From: Mucilaginibacter pineti
GTDB taxonomy: Bacteria > Bacteroidota > Bacteroidia > Sphingobacteriales > Sphingobacteriaceae
Assembly: GCF_900101875.1 (NCBI RefSeq)
Contig: NZ_FNAI01000002.1
Span: forward strand, 124,001 to 188,000
Reading direction: 5' to 3'
Length of the DNA: 64,000 bases
How positions within the stretch are numbered: position 1 is the first letter of the stretch; every line of letters begins with the position of its first letter. A program made the translations under genes and the position numbers. The notes under the pieces were generated by a model, which saw nothing but the letters and a program-made list of their open reading frames with translations, did no database searches and was not told the DNA's origin. This document shows, piece after piece, positions 1-10,314 of the stretch.

Positions 1-2
1 TT

Positions 3-968
3 TTTGCACTATCCGGGTTTTTGATTACCGGTATTTTGATAGAAAGTAAAAAAAGAGGGAATTATTTTGTTTCATTTTACTATAAGAGAACTTTAAGAAT
101 ATTTCCATTATACTATTTATACCTGATAGTTTTATTTGTTTTATTTTACCCGCTTATTATTAATAAGATTAGTGCCTTTGAGATGAATAAAGTGAGGTAT
201 TCTCAAAGTATACAGATTTGGTTTTGGCTATATCTTTCAAATATAAAACAAGCTGTAAGTGGTAAATTTTCATCGGCAGGTTCGGCGCATTTGTGGTCAT
301 TGGCAATAGAGGAACAGTTTTATTTAGTTTGGCCGCTGATAGTTTATATAACATCTTTAAAGTGGTTAAGAAACATAAGTATTGGAATTATCATATCTTC
401 TTTGCTCTTAAGAATTTATTTGCACTCCATAGGCTGGGGAGCTTTATCAATTTATGAATTTACCTTTACCCGAATTGACACTCTGGCATTTGGATCGTTA
501 GTGGCCGTATGCGTTAAAAATTACAGCCACATACCTTACCAAAAAATAACTTACCTGTTTTACTTTTTACTGGCTTGTGCAATTCTTACACTTGGTTTTT
601 TTGGTTCTGATTATCATGAAAGTCCGGCAATCTATGTTTTTTCATTCACATTGCTTGGCGCCACATTTGCTACTTTGATATTGCTCCTGCAAGCACACGT
701 AAAGTTTAATTTCGGTATCAGGAAGGTTTTTTTAACAAGGTGGCTGGTTTTTTTAGGGAAATATAGCTATGCCTTGTATATTTTCCACCCGTTTGTACGC
801 TTTATTTTATCAAAAGCATTTGGCAAACCGGTTATGTATTTCAACAGCCAAATTCCCTGGCAGTTGTTTTTTATGATCACCGGGATATTACTGTCTATAT
901 TAATTTCTCAACTGAGTTGGCATCTGTTTGAAAAGCATTTTTTGCGTTTAAAAGACAAAATAAAATAA
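3..968 (+). CDS. Acyltransferase-3 family membrane protein, 5' end outside window
   Basis: Multi-pass membrane acyltransferase that probably adds an acyl group (often acetyl) to a sugar of a surface polysaccharide at the inner membrane. The frame is already open at base 3 and reads FALSGFLITGIL, the family's first conserved membrane segment, so the true start lies upstream of the window. The motif HLWSLAIEEQFYLVWP, with its conserved Glu, is diagnostic of the family. Several further hydrophobic segments follow and the protein ends in a basic tail. It is the first of three tandem genes of this family in an AT-rich block at the edge of the polysaccharide locus. The family is clear; the acceptor sugar cannot be told from sequence. 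Confidence 0.9.
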   Translation, partial: FALSGFLITGILIESKKRGNYFVSFYYKRTLRIFPLYYLYLIVLFVLFYPLIINKISAFEMNKVRYSQSIQIWFWLYLSNIKQAVSGKFSSAGSAHLWSLAIEEQFYLVWPLIVYITSLKWLRNISIGIIISSLLLRIYLHSIGWGALSIYEFTFTRIDTLAFGSLVAVCVKNYSHIPYQKITYLFYFLLACAILTLGFFGSDYHESPAIYVFSFTLLGATFATLILLLQAHVKFNFGIRKVFLTRWLVFLGKYSYALYIFHPFVRFILSKAFGKPVMYFNSQIPWQLFFMITGILLSILISQLSWHLFEKHFLRLKDKIK

Positions 969-1248
969 ACTGGATAATTTACGATCCCATGTTAGAATAG
1001 ATTTAAGCAGGCGATATTATATCAGCATTTATTGGTACATGGTATCAATGAAAAAAAGTAATATCAAATAATTGAAATAATTTCTAATTATTGCTTTATA
1101 TTTTATTATAATTTTAAAAAATACTATTTAGTATTGATGAAATTGAAATTTTAATTATATTTGATAAACTTCAGAAGTTCGCTTCATCCCCTATATTGTG
1201 GAAAATGTTTTAATCGAATTAAGTTTTAAACTATATGCATAAATATTT

Positions 1249-2259
1249 ATGAAACCTGGCTCGATAAGATTTATTCTGGCATTCACTGTAATTCTTTTTC
1301 ACATCACGAAACTTGTTTTTTTAGGCCATTTTGCTGTTTGCTGTTTTTTTATTTTAAGCGGATATTGGATTACGTTCATGTATCAAAAAAAATATGTGAA
1401 ATTTAAAAACCCGCTTTTTGTTTTTTATATAAGCAGAATATGGCGGTTATTCCCCGTTTTTTTATTGTTTAATCTTTTGGGAGGCGTATTTACATATTTT
1501 TATAACCCCGGTATTTTTCAAGCACTCTCAACTTTTAGTGCGCTAAAAATAACCGGATATATTTTCTCCAACATATTTCTTTTAGGCTTCAACCACATCA
1601 CCCCCGTTTTTTTAATACCTGCCTGGTCATTAGATATTGAATTTCAGTTTTATTTGATTTATCCGGCTTTGCTTAGCTGGTTATGTAAGCTCAATTACAA
1701 AGCGTTTATAGGGGTAATTTTATTGGCGGTTTTAATTAATTTAGTTTTCGCTAAAGGTTTTATTTCAAAAACGTTACTTTATTATATAGCATTTTTCCTA
1801 ATTGGTATTTTAATTTATTTGAAGAATTTAACTTTTAATAAAAATATAGAAAGCGGGGCGCTTATTTTATTTGTTTTAATTTTGGCCACCAATTATTTAA
1901 TACCCGGTTTAAGGAAAATTACGGTAGGCAATAATGCAACTGATTATAACATGTATTTAAATGAAACTTTACCATTATTAATTATTCCTGCTATTAGTAA
2001 TTCCGTTAGAATTAAAAGTTCGAAATTTGACAGGCTTTTAGGGGATATTTCATACGTTATGTATTTATGTCACTGGGTTTTAATTATCCCCTACAATTTT
2101 TATATTAAGGGGATTTCATTTTCTCAAAGAGTGCCATATTCACTTGTATATTTGGTTTTAACATTGCTGCTGAGTTATATAATATATAAATATTACGATA
2201 AGCCTATTGACAGTTATAGAAGGGGTTGGGTTGACTCAAATGAAAAATTATATAAGTAA
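1249..2259 (+). CDS. Acyltransferase-3 family membrane protein
   Basis: Second acyltransferase-3 family protein (336 aa), expected to acylate a glycan or glycolipid on the inner membrane. The N-terminus shows the family Arg...His pattern (Arg7 and His18) in the first membrane helix. FFILSGYW follows, then the WSLDIEFQFYLIYP motif, and a late MYLCHW segment. About ten hydrophobic segments are visible. Base composition is strongly AT-rich, like its neighbours and unlike the sugar-nucleotide genes after 4.9 kb. A 280-nt AT-rich gap without a recognisable gene separates it from the preceding acyltransferase. Its sequence is clearly different from the other two copies, so they are probably not recent duplicates and may have different acceptors. 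Confidence 0.88.
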   Translation: MKPGSIRFILAFTVILFHITKLVFLGHFAVCCFFILSGYWITFMYQKKYVKFKNPLFVFYISRIWRLFPVFLLFNLLGGVFTYFYNPGIFQALSTFSALKITGYIFSNIFLLGFNHITPVFLIPAWSLDIEFQFYLIYPALLSWLCKLNYKAFIGVILLAVLINLVFAKGFISKTLLYYIAFFLIGILIYLKNLTFNKNIESGALILFVLILATNYLIPGLRKITVGNNATDYNMYLNETLPLLIIPAISNSVRIKSSKFDRLLGDISYVMYLCHWVLIIPYNFYIKGISFSQRVPYSLVYLVLTLLLSYIIYKYYDKPIDSYRRGWVDSNEKLYK

Positions 2260-2362
2260 TGACTGTCAATTTATTTATACAATTTCATGCCACTGCCCGT
2301 CATATTTATCGGCTGATTTTACATGGAAACCCCTTAATAACCGTGATTAACTTAAAAATTGT

Positions 2363-3523
2363 ATGGTAACCCAAAATATTTCGAGGTCAACTTTTATTCA
2401 CATACTGCGCTGGTCTTCGGCTTTTTTGGTGATATTTAATCACTTGAGGTCTATTCTATTTAAAGATTATGGTTTTATAAAAAATAGTAATCTCTTTACT
2501 AAGTTTTTTTATTTTATTACAGGTTTGGGGCATACTTCTGTAATAGTTTTTTTTGTTTTAAGTGGGTATCTTATAGCAGGTTCTATTATTAAACAGGTTA
2601 AAAACGATACATTTGATCTGAAAAAATATACATTAAATAGAATTAGTCGTTTATATGCGGTTTTATTTGTGGCCCTGCTGCTTACGGTTATTCTTGACCA
2701 TACAGGTATCTATTTCGATCACATCGGTCTTTACCAAAACAAAATAAGAACAGCCACCCTCGGTTTTTCAATAAAGGACCGCGTATCTATTCAATACTTT
2801 ATGTCATCTCTATTTATGCTACAAGGTATAGTACTGCCTCCGTTAGGTAGTAATAGCCCCCTATGGAGTTTGTCTTGTGAATTTTGGTATTATATACTAT
2901 TCCCTTGTATAGGGTTGTCATTTTTATTCGTAAAAAATAAAAGCAAGTTTATTTTTATTCCTGTTTTGATTTTTTTGGCAGTAGTTGTTATGTTACCTTT
3001 TTCAATCGTGTTATACTTTATAATATGGCTTGTAGGTTTAATCCCATTTTACCTAACTTTAAATAAAGCCTATTATAAATTCTTTTTAGGTTTTGCTTTT
3101 ATTATATGGCTGTCTTTAAAAAAAATCATTCATTTAGATAATTTTTACTATGATTTAATTCTGGCGCTTATAGTGGCCTTTTGGCTGTCCTCATTTCCTA
3201 ATTTTAATCAGGCTTCTACTAACTTCAGACTTAAACTGAATGAAAAATTATCGTCCTTTTCATACAGTATGTACTTGGTTCATTTCCCTATTATAATGTT
3301 AGTTTTAACTTTAATTAAAAATTCATTTAATACCGGTATTTGGATGGATCCAACTGTAAATGGTTATTTAATATTTTTCGGAGTTTTTTTGATAGTTATT
3401 GCTTGCTCATATCTTATAGCAACCTTTACTGAATTTAAAACAGCTGAATTTAGAGAATGGTTAAAAAAGCTTTTTTCGATTAGAAGAATTTTTCGGAAAA
3501 GAAGCCATCATGTAACACCTTAA
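2363..3523 (+). CDS. Acyltransferase-3 family membrane protein
   Basis: Third acyltransferase-3 family protein (386 aa). The first helix carries RWSSAFLVIFNHLR with the family Arg/His pair. FFVLSGYL, the PLWSLSCEFWYYILFP motif with the conserved Glu, and a late MYLVHF segment follow. About ten membrane segments and a basic cytoplasmic tail are visible. It lies 103 nt after the second acyltransferase, in the same direction. Like its neighbours it is AT-rich, which suggests the block was acquired or exchanged as a unit, as is common for polysaccharide modification genes. The likely role is decoration (for example O-acetylation) of the polymer whose sugars are made by the downstream genes; this is inference. 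Confidence 0.88.
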   Translation: MVTQNISRSTFIHILRWSSAFLVIFNHLRSILFKDYGFIKNSNLFTKFFYFITGLGHTSVIVFFVLSGYLIAGSIIKQVKNDTFDLKKYTLNRISRLYAVLFVALLLTVILDHTGIYFDHIGLYQNKIRTATLGFSIKDRVSIQYFMSSLFMLQGIVLPPLGSNSPLWSLSCEFWYYILFPCIGLSFLFVKNKSKFIFIPVLIFLAVVVMLPFSIVLYFIIWLVGLIPFYLTLNKAYYKFFLGFAFIIWLSLKKIIHLDNFYYDLILALIVAFWLSSFPNFNQASTNFRLKLNEKLSSFSYSMYLVHFPIIMLVLTLIKNSFNTGIWMDPTVNGYLIFFGVFLIVIACSYLIATFTEFKTAEFREWLKKLFSIRRIFRKRSHHVTP

Positions 3524-3605
3524 GTTTCTTTAAATGAGAGGTTAAAAATTGTTCAAATTGAATTTGCAATCTATTTAAATCTGCGGTTTCTTACGCTTAA
3601 TATTC

Positions 3606-4871
3606 ATGAATCCTGAAAAACACCAGTCATCTAAAAGTATACTTCTTATAAGTCATAATTTTTCGCCAGAGCCAACAGGTATTGGAAAATATAATGGCGA
3701 AATGATTGACTGGCTTACCAAAAACGGTTATGACTGTACAGTGCTAACTACTTATCCGTATTACCCTTATTGGAAAGTTCAGGCCCCTTATAAAAACAGG
3801 TGGTATAAAAAAGAAGTAACCATTAATCCCGAAACCAATACATCGTTAACTGTATACAGATGCCCGTCATATGTACCGGCTGATCCTACCGGAAAGAAGA
3901 GGATGATCCAGGACCTTTCATTTTGGTCATCTATGTTCTGGATGCTTCCTAAACTCATTAGTGGCAAAAAAAAGTTTGATCTTATTATTACAGTTGCACC
4001 CCCGTTTCATTTAGCCTATTTGGGTTTAATGATCAGAAAATTAAAAGGAGGTAAACTGTTATACCATATTCAGGATTTGCAGATAGAAGCAGCACAGGAT
4101 TTAAACATGCTATCCAGCCAGAAACTTTTTGACCGTATTTACAAGATCGAAAAAAGTATAATGCAAAAGGCGGATTATGTGAGTAGTATTTCTGATGGCA
4201 TGATCGCTAAAATTAAGTCAAAAATTGATAAAGAAATATATTTTTTCCCAAACTGGGTTGATACTGCTTACTTTTTTCCGCTTAGTAATCGTTCCGAACT
4301 TAAAAGTAAATGGGGGTATCATAAAAGCGACTTTATCTTTTTATACTCTGGTGCAATAGGCGAGAAGCAAGGGTTGGAAAGTATAATTGACGCTGCAGAA
4401 AGTATGATGAAAAAAGGAAATATTAAATTCATCATTTGTGGTTCAGGACCATATAAAGAAAAACTTATTCAAATAGCTGAAACGAAAGCCTTAAATAATA
4501 TTAATTTTTTGCCCGTACAGGATAAAGAATTGTTTAACGAGTTTTTGAATATGGCCGATGTGCATTTAATACTTCAAAAAGCCAATGCAAGCGACCTTGT
4601 GATGCCTTCTAAGTTGACCACAATCTTAGCAGTAGGAGGTATTAGCCTTGTTACCGCACCGGAAGGAACGTCGCTTCACCAGGTTATTAAACAATATGAC
4701 CTTGGTTATGTGATTGAACCAGAAAACAAAGAAATATTGAATGAAGCCATTAATGCAATTATTGTTGATGAAAATTTAGATCAAATACGCGATAATGCCC
4801 GGAAATATGCTTTGAAGAACCTTAATATTAATAATGTTATGGGTGATTTTGTTAATAACTTTCTAAATTGA
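3606..4871 (+). CDS. WcaI-like family 4 glycosyltransferase
   Basis: GT-B fold glycosyltransferase (421 aa) resembling WcaI of colanic acid synthesis, which transfers a sugar from a nucleotide donor to a lipid-linked oligosaccharide on the cytoplasmic face. The N-terminal Rossmann half begins with ILLISHNFSPEPTGIGKYNG, including the acceptor-side glycine loop. The C-terminal half contains FLYSGAIGEKQGLESII and the donor-binding region around residues 320-350 (MPSKLTTILAVGG). The following genes make GDP-fucose, as in colanic acid clusters where wcaI neighbours gmd and fcl. The gene is still AT-rich, and composition changes at the next gene. Donor and linkage cannot be assigned from sequence. 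Confidence 0.85.
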   Translation: MNPEKHQSSKSILLISHNFSPEPTGIGKYNGEMIDWLTKNGYDCTVLTTYPYYPYWKVQAPYKNRWYKKEVTINPETNTSLTVYRCPSYVPADPTGKKRMIQDLSFWSSMFWMLPKLISGKKKFDLIITVAPPFHLAYLGLMIRKLKGGKLLYHIQDLQIEAAQDLNMLSSQKLFDRIYKIEKSIMQKADYVSSISDGMIAKIKSKIDKEIYFFPNWVDTAYFFPLSNRSELKSKWGYHKSDFIFLYSGAIGEKQGLESIIDAAESMMKKGNIKFIICGSGPYKEKLIQIAETKALNNINFLPVQDKELFNEFLNMADVHLILQKANASDLVMPSKLTTILAVGGISLVTAPEGTSLHQVIKQYDLGYVIEPENKEILNEAINAIIVDENLDQIRDNARKYALKNLNINNVMGDFVNNFLN

Positions 4872-4931
4872 TAAATTATCGTTAGTTTTATTGCGATTAG
4901 TGAAATTTTAAAATAAAACCACTACCCCTAT

Positions 4932-6047
4932 ATGAAAAAAATTGCCTTAATAACAGGTATCACCGGACAGGATGGCGCTTATTTAACTGAATTGCTACTA
5001 TCTAAAGGTTATGAGGTTCACGGTATAAAACGCCGTAGTTCCCTGTTTAACACAGATAGGATTGATCATCTTTATCAGGATCCGCATGAAAATGAAATCA
5101 AATTAACCCTTCATTATGGAGATTTAAGTGATTCAACCAACCTCATCCGCATCATACAACAAGTTCAGCCCGATGAAATTTACAATTTGGGTGCAATGTC
5201 ACACGTTAAAGTAAGTTTTGATACCCCGGAGTATACCGCCAACGCCGATGGTATTGGTACCCTGCGTTTATTAGAAGCTATCCGCATTTTAGGTTTAGAG
5301 AAAAAGACTAAAATTTACCAGGCCTCAACGTCTGAATTATATGGTTTGGTGCAAGCAGTGCCACAATCAGAAACTACGCCATTTTACCCGCGCTCTCCAT
5401 ACGCAGTAGCTAAAATGTACGCTTACTGGATTACAGTAAACTATCGCGAAGCTTACGGCATTTATGCATGTAATGGTATTTTGTTTAATCACGAAAGCCC
5501 TTTACGCGGCGAAACCTTCGTAACCCGTAAAATTACCCGCGCTACCGCTAAAATAGCTATGGGCCTACAGGATAAACTATTTCTTGGAAACCTTGATGCA
5601 CAACGCGACTGGGGGCATGCCAAAGATTATGTTGAGGCAATGTACCTGATATTGCAGCAGGAAAAACCAGAGGACTACGTAATTGCTACCGGTGTAACAA
5701 CCCGCGTACGCGAATTTGTAAGAATGTCATTCGCCGAAGTTGGTATCACCATTGAATTTAAAGGCGAAGGTGTTGACGAAAAAGGATATGTAGTAAGCTG
5801 CAGCGATCCTGAGTTTCAGATTGAAGTTGGTAAAGAAGTGGTATCTGTTGATGATAAATACTTCCGCCCAACTGAGGTTGAATTACTGATTGGCGACCCA
5901 ACAAAATCAAATACAAAATTAGGCTGGAAACCAAAATACGATCTGCAAGGATTAGTTAAAGAAATGGTGGCTGCCGATGTTGATTTATTTAAAAGAGAAA
6001 AACTATTAAAAGATTCAGGCTACGTTATTAAAAACCAGTTTGAATAA
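4932..6047 (+). CDS. gmd: GDP-mannose 4,6-dehydratase
   Basis: Converts GDP-D-mannose to GDP-4-keto-6-deoxy-D-mannose, the first step towards GDP-L-fucose, in the cytoplasm. The 371-aa length is typical. It has the extended SDR fold: NAD(P)-binding [10 protein letters not shown] near the N-terminus, the KRRSS segment that helps bind NADP, and the catalytic Tyr-x3-Lys in [10 protein letters not shown]. The NHESP(L)[10 protein letters not shown] stretch is highly characteristic of Gmd. The next gene (fcl) starts 5 nt after its stop, so the two are almost certainly co-transcribed. Base composition is less AT-rich than the acyltransferase block upstream, marking a boundary in the locus. Confidence 0.97.
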   Translation: MKKIALITGITGQDGAYLTELLLSKGYEVHGIKRRSSLFNTDRIDHLYQDPHENEIKLTLHYGDLSDSTNLIRIIQQVQPDEIYNLGAMSHVKVSFDTPEYTANADGIGTLRLLEAIRILGLEKKTKIYQASTSELYGLVQAVPQSETTPFYPRSPYAVAKMYAYWITVNYREAYGIYACNGILFNHESPLRGETFVTRKITRATAKIAMGLQDKLFLGNLDAQRDWGHAKDYVEAMYLILQQEKPEDYVIATGVTTRVREFVRMSFAEVGITIEFKGEGVDEKGYVVSCSDPEFQIEVGKEVVSVDDKYFRPTEVELLIGDPTKSNTKLGWKPKYDLQGLVKEMVAADVDLFKREKLLKDSGYVIKNQFE

Positions 6048-6052
6048 TATCA

Positions 6053-6997
6053 ATGGAAAAAAACGCTAAAATATATATAGCCGGCCATAGAGGTATGGTT
6101 GGTTCGGCCATATACAGAAAGCTGCAAAAAGAGGGCTTTACAAATTTTGTAACCCGTACATCATCAGAACTTGATCTGCGCGATCAGCAACAGGTAACAG
6201 AATTTTTTGCAACAGAGAAACCCGATTACGTGTTTTTAGCAGCGGCCAAAGTAGGCGGTATTGTTGCCAATAATACTTATCGCGCCGATTTTTTGTACGA
6301 TAATTTGCAAATCCAGAACAACATCATCCATAACTCTTACTTAAATGATGTTAAAAAGCTGATGTTCCTGGGGTCAAGCTGTATCTATCCAAAACTGGCG
6401 CCGCAACCATTGAAGGAGGATTACTTGTTAACAGGCCTGCTTGAAGAAACAAATGAGCCTTATGCAATTGCCAAAATTGCCGGTATAAAAATGTGCGATG
6501 CTTACCGTGATCAGTACGGTTGTAACTACATTTCGGCAATGCCCACCAATTTATATGGCTTAAACGATAACTACCACCCTCAAAATTCACATGTGTTGCC
6601 AGCCCTTATCCGCAAGTTTCATGAGGCTAAAGAAAGTAATGCAGCTGATGTTACCATTTGGGGAACCGGAAGCCCGTTGCGCGAGTTTTTATTTGCCGAT
6701 GACCTTGCCGAAGCTTGTTTTTATTTAATGCAAAACTTTAATGAGCGTGGCCTCGTAAACATCGGCACCGGCGAAGATCTGTCAATAAAAGACCTTGCCC
6801 TATTAATTAAAGATATTGTAGGTTTCGAAGGCGAGCTGAAATTTGATACTTCAAAACCTGATGGTACCCCGCGCAAATTAATGGATGTAAGCAAACTGCA
6901 CAGTAGCGGCTGGAAACATCATACTTCGCTAAAAGAAGGTATTGCCCTGGCATATAACGATTTTCTAAGCAAAGGTGCTTTGGTTACAGAGCGGTAA
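6053..6997 (+). CDS. fcl: GDP-L-fucose synthase
   Basis: Epimerises and reduces GDP-4-keto-6-deoxymannose to GDP-L-fucose using NADPH (also called wcaG). The 314-aa protein starts with the nucleotide-binding motif GHRGMVGSA. It has the conserved [10 protein letters not shown] segment and the catalytic Tyr-x3-Lys in [10 protein letters not shown], followed by the [11 protein letters not shown] stretch typical of the family. It begins 5 nt after gmd. Together the two genes supply GDP-fucose for the surface glycan made by this locus. Confidence 0.97.
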   Translation: MEKNAKIYIAGHRGMVGSAIYRKLQKEGFTNFVTRTSSELDLRDQQQVTEFFATEKPDYVFLAAAKVGGIVANNTYRADFLYDNLQIQNNIIHNSYLNDVKKLMFLGSSCIYPKLAPQPLKEDYLLTGLLEETNEPYAIAKIAGIKMCDAYRDQYGCNYISAMPTNLYGLNDNYHPQNSHVLPALIRKFHEAKESNAADVTIWGTGSPLREFLFADDLAEACFYLMQNFNERGLVNIGTGEDLSIKDLALLIKDIVGFEGELKFDTSKPDGTPRKLMDVSKLHSSGWKHHTSLKEGIALAYNDFLSKGALVTER

Positions 6998-7082
6998 CAT
7001 TTTCAGGTTATTAAAAATAAACAATTAGCTTTACAATAGCTATTATCACGAATAAGCCAATAGCATTATTATCATTTTATAT

Positions 7083-8483
7083 ATGAACAATATTACCAAG
7101 ATTTGCTGTATAGGTGCCGGTTATGTAGGCGGACCTACCATGGCTGTAATTGCCAAAAAATGTCCGCATATTAAAGTTACGGTAGTTGATCTTAACGAAC
7201 AGCGTATAGCCGCCTGGAATGATCCGGATGTGAGCAACATACCAGTTTATGAACCAGGCCTTAGCGAAGTTGTTGCCGAGGCAAGAGGGCGTAACCTGTT
7301 TTTCTCTACCGATGTTGAATCGGCTATTGATGAAGCCGAAATGATATTTATATCTGTAAATACCCCAACCAAAACCTATGGTGCGGGTAAAGGACAAGCA
7401 GCCGATTTAAAGTGGATTGAGCTTTGCGCCAGGCAAATTGCCAGGGTAGCAAAGGATAACAAGATAATTGTTGAAAAATCTACCTTACCGGTACGTACCG
7501 CAAGTGCAATTAAGGATATCCTGCAACACACAGGCAATGGTTCTCAATTCCAGATCCTTTCCAATCCGGAGTTTTTGGCCGAAGGTACCGCTATGGAAGA
7601 TCTGGATGCACCAGATCGCGTTTTAATAGGCGGCGATAGCACTGCCGAAGGACAAAATGCGGTTCAGGCCCTGGTTGACGTTTATGCCAACTGGATCCCG
7701 AGAGAACGTATTTTAACTACCAACGTTTGGTCGTCTGAGTTATCAAAACTTACAGCAAATGCTTTCCTTGCGCAAAGAGTATCGTCAATAAATTCATTAA
7801 CCGAACTTTGCGAAAAAACAGAAGCTAACATCAGCGAAGTTGCAAAGGCAATAGGTACAGATAGCCGTATAGGCCCTAAGTTTTTGAAAGCCTCAGTAGG
7901 CTTTGGAGGTTCATGTTTTCAGAAAGATATCTTAAACCTTGTTTATATAGCTAAAAGTTATGGCCTTGATGAGGTTGCTGATTACTGGGAGCAGGTTATC
8001 ATCATGAATGATCACCAGAAAAGGCGTTTTGCCAACAGGATTATCAAAAACCTGTACAACACGGTTAATGGTAAAAAAATAACATTCCTGGGCTGGGCGT
8101 TTAAAAAAGACACCAACGATACAAGGGAAGCAGCATCTATTTACGTTGCCGATCATTTGCTGCATGAGCAGGCTGATATTGCCGTGTTTGATCCTAAGGT
8201 TCAGGCACCACAGGTATATGCCGATCTTGATTATCTGCGCACACGCGAGCCTGCCGAAAATAAAAGCGGTGTTACCGTAGTTACCGATCCTTACGAGGCT
8301 TGTAAAGGCGCCCATGCCATTGCAATTTTAACCGAGTGGGATGAATTTAAAGGCTACGACTGGCAAAAAATTTATGACAGTATGCTAAAACCAGCTAAGG
8401 TATTTGATGGCCGTAACCTGCTTGATGCTGCAAAACTGCAGGAAATAGGTTTCCAGGTTTGGTCTATCGGATCAAGCATCTAA
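7083..8483 (+). CDS. ugd: UDP-glucose 6-dehydrogenase (animal-type)
   Basis: Oxidises UDP-glucose to UDP-glucuronate with two NAD+. The 466-aa protein begins with the Rossmann motif GAGYVGGPT. It contains the catalytic region [16 protein letters not shown] with the nucleophilic Cys, and the C-terminal UDP-binding part with [11 protein letters not shown]. The overall wording (for example [24 protein letters not shown] and [17 protein letters not shown]) follows animal and plant UGDH closely rather than the shorter enterobacterial Ugd. This resemblance is recalled from family knowledge, not computed. It stands alone between fcl and the oxidoreductase, with gaps of about 85 and 185 nt, and supplies glucuronate for the polysaccharide. 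Confidence 0.95.
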   Translation: MNNITKICCIGAGYVGGPTMAVIAKKCPHIKVTVVDLNEQRIAAWNDPDVSNIPVYEPGLSEVVAEARGRNLFFSTDVESAIDEAEMIFISVNTPTKTYGAGKGQAADLKWIELCARQIARVAKDNKIIVEKSTLPVRTASAIKDILQHTGNGSQFQILSNPEFLAEGTAMEDLDAPDRVLIGGDSTAEGQNAVQALVDVYANWIPRERILTTNVWSSELSKLTANAFLAQRVSSINSLTELCEKTEANISEVAKAIGTDSRIGPKFLKASVGFGGSCFQKDILNLVYIAKSYGLDEVADYWEQVIIMNDHQKRRFANRIIKNLYNTVNGKKITFLGWAFKKDTNDTREAASIYVADHLLHEQADIAVFDPKVQAPQVYADLDYLRTREPAENKSGVTVVTDPYEACKGAHAIAILTEWDEFKGYDWQKIYDSMLKPAKVFDGRNLLDAAKLQEIGFQVWSIGSSI

Positions 8484-8510
8484 TTATCTGGTAACAGAAA
8501 ATTATAAAAC

Positions 8511-8542
8511 AGAAGGCTGGTAATGGAAATTTCCGGCCTTCT
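8511..8542 (+). terminator. Weak hairpin after ugd
   Basis: A 7-bp stem (AGAAGGC at 8511-8517 with its complement at 8536-8542) lies 28 nt after the ugd stop. There is no clear T-run after it, so it is only a possible terminator or transcript-end stabiliser. Confidence 0.35.
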
Positions 8543-8667
8543 GCAATATTGTACTTTATGTTTTCCATCATTATTTAAAAGGTATTAACTTATCTATTAT
8601 ATAGTGAAAGGCGTTTTTTAATGGCATTGCACACAATAAATTAAGTTTTACAATAAACCAATCTACC

Positions 8668-10155
8668 TTGGCAAAAACTTTAGATAAGCGCGATTTTGAC
8701 GCCGTTGTTGTTGGTTCGGGTCCCAATGGATTGGCGGCGGCAGTTGCCATGCAGCAACAGGGGCTTTCGGTATTAATACTGGAGGGTAAAGATACTATTG
8801 GCGGCGGCCTGCGTTCGGCGGAGTTAACGCTGCCTGGTTTTGTGCATGATATTTGTTCGGCCATACATCCGCTGGCATTAAGCTCGCCCTATTTTAAAAC
8901 ATTACCACTGCATCAGTTTGGTCTTGAATATATTAATCCGCCGGTATCAGCTGCGCACCCGCTTGATGGCGGCACAGCTGCAGCATTGTATCACTCTATA
9001 AATGAAACTGCGAGTGCACTCGGTGCGGATGAAAAAGCCTATTTAAAACTCATGGAACCCATTGTAGCCGCGTGGCCAACAATGGCGGCTGATGTTTTGG
9101 GGCCATTGCATTTTCCTAAACACCCTATTGATATGGCCATGTTTGGGTTGAATGCCATGCAGCCGGTTTTACAACTGGCCAAAAGGTTTAAAACGCCTAA
9201 AGGCAGGGCTTTATTAGGTGGCATGGCAGCGCACGCCATACAGCCACTGTCAAACATGGCTACATCGGCAATTGCACTGGTTTTAATGTCGGCAGGGCAT
9301 TTAGCCGGCTGGCCAATCCCCAAAGGCGGATCGGGTTCAATTTCCAGGGCTTTGGCTGCGTATTTTGAATCATTAGGTGGTAAAATCCAAACAGGCTTTT
9401 ACGTAACCGATCTTAAGCAGTTACCGTCCTGCCACACTATATTGTTTGATATTACGCCAAAGCAGCTGCTTAAAATAGCAGGTCATAAATTTTCATCGAT
9501 ATACAAATGGCAGCTGGAGCGTTATCGTTACGGTATGGGCGTGTTTAAGGTAGATTGGGCACTTGATGGCGAAGTACCGTTCACTGCTGCCGAATGCCGG
9601 CAGGCCGGTACCATACACATTGGTAATACCATCGAAGAAACAGCCGAATCTGAAAGGCAAACCTCTATGGGTAATCATGTACCTAATCCTTATGTGCTGC
9701 TTGCACAGCAAAGTTCGTTCGATCCATCCAGGGCTCCCGAGGGTAAGCAAACCTTGTGGGGATACTGCCATGTGCCAAACGGATCAACCAGGGATATGAC
9801 CGCTGCCATTGAAAACCAGGTAGAGCGTTTTGCCCCCGGATTTAAAGATCGTATACTGGCCCGCAGCGTAATGAATACCGTACAGATAGAAGAGTACAAT
9901 GCCAACTACATAGGCGGCGATATTAACGGTGGGATAATTGATATCGGGCAGCTTTTTACCCGTCCGGCATTGCGGTTATCTCCATATAAAACTTCGGCGA
10001 AGAGCATGTACATCTGTTCATCGTCTACCCCGCCGGGTGGTGGGGTGCATGGCATGTGTGGCTATCACGCCGCACGCAAAGCATTGAGCGATATCTTTGA
10101 TATTCATCTGGATACCGACCCTGCACTTAATAAACTTAACACGGCGAAAGTTTAA
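8668..10155 (+). CDS. Phytoene-dehydrogenase-like FAD oxidoreductase
   Basis: FAD-dependent amine-oxidase/phytoene-desaturase superfamily protein (495 aa) of unknown substrate. The N-terminal dinucleotide-binding motif is GSGPNGLAAA (Gly16, Gly18, Gly21), followed by the ILEGKDTIGGGLRS segment that grips the FAD ribose. A C-terminal FAD motif near CSSSTPPGGGVHGMCGYHAA closes the fold. The only in-frame start before the FAD motif is TTG at 8668, so a TTG start is used. Its role within a polysaccharide locus is unclear. Related proteins act on carotenoids, lipids or unknown substrates, so function should be left open. The gene is isolated, with gaps of about 160-180 nt on both sides. Confidence 0.85.
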   Translation: MAKTLDKRDFDAVVVGSGPNGLAAAVAMQQQGLSVLILEGKDTIGGGLRSAELTLPGFVHDICSAIHPLALSSPYFKTLPLHQFGLEYINPPVSAAHPLDGGTAAALYHSINETASALGADEKAYLKLMEPIVAAWPTMAADVLGPLHFPKHPIDMAMFGLNAMQPVLQLAKRFKTPKGRALLGGMAAHAIQPLSNMATSAIALVLMSAGHLAGWPIPKGGSGSISRALAAYFESLGGKIQTGFYVTDLKQLPSCHTILFDITPKQLLKIAGHKFSSIYKWQLERYRYGMGVFKVDWALDGEVPFTAAECRQAGTIHIGNTIEETAESERQTSMGNHVPNPYVLLAQQSSFDPSRAPEGKQTLWGYCHVPNGSTRDMTAAIENQVERFAPGFKDRILARSVMNTVQIEEYNANYIGGDINGGIIDIGQLFTRPALRLSPYKTSAKSMYICSSSTPPGGGVHGMCGYHAARKALSDIFDIHLDTDPALNKLNTAKV

Positions 10156-10262
10156 TGGCCTTGTTTTGATAAAGTAACACAAGTATTGTTTAGGTGTGAT
10201 AAACTGCTCAGCAAATCAGCTTAAAATACGGGTGAAACATGAACTTATTAACGATAATCTGG

Positions 10263-10270
10263 TATCTTTG
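10263..10270 (+). promoter_or_regulatory. Putative -7 promoter element of rfbC
   Basis: TATCTTTG fits the Bacteroidota -7 consensus TAnnTTTG and lies 44 nt before the rfbC start. A matching -33 TTTG is not clear. It plausibly drives the dTDP-rhamnose gene group. Confidence 0.5.
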
Positions 10271-10314
10271 CGCCATTGACCGGCGCTGATTTTCCGGTAT
10301 AATTTTTTATAGAT

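Noticed and set aside
969..1248. Hidden gene in the AT-rich gap between acyltransferases
   Set aside because: No frame of useful length with coding character is seen on either strand.
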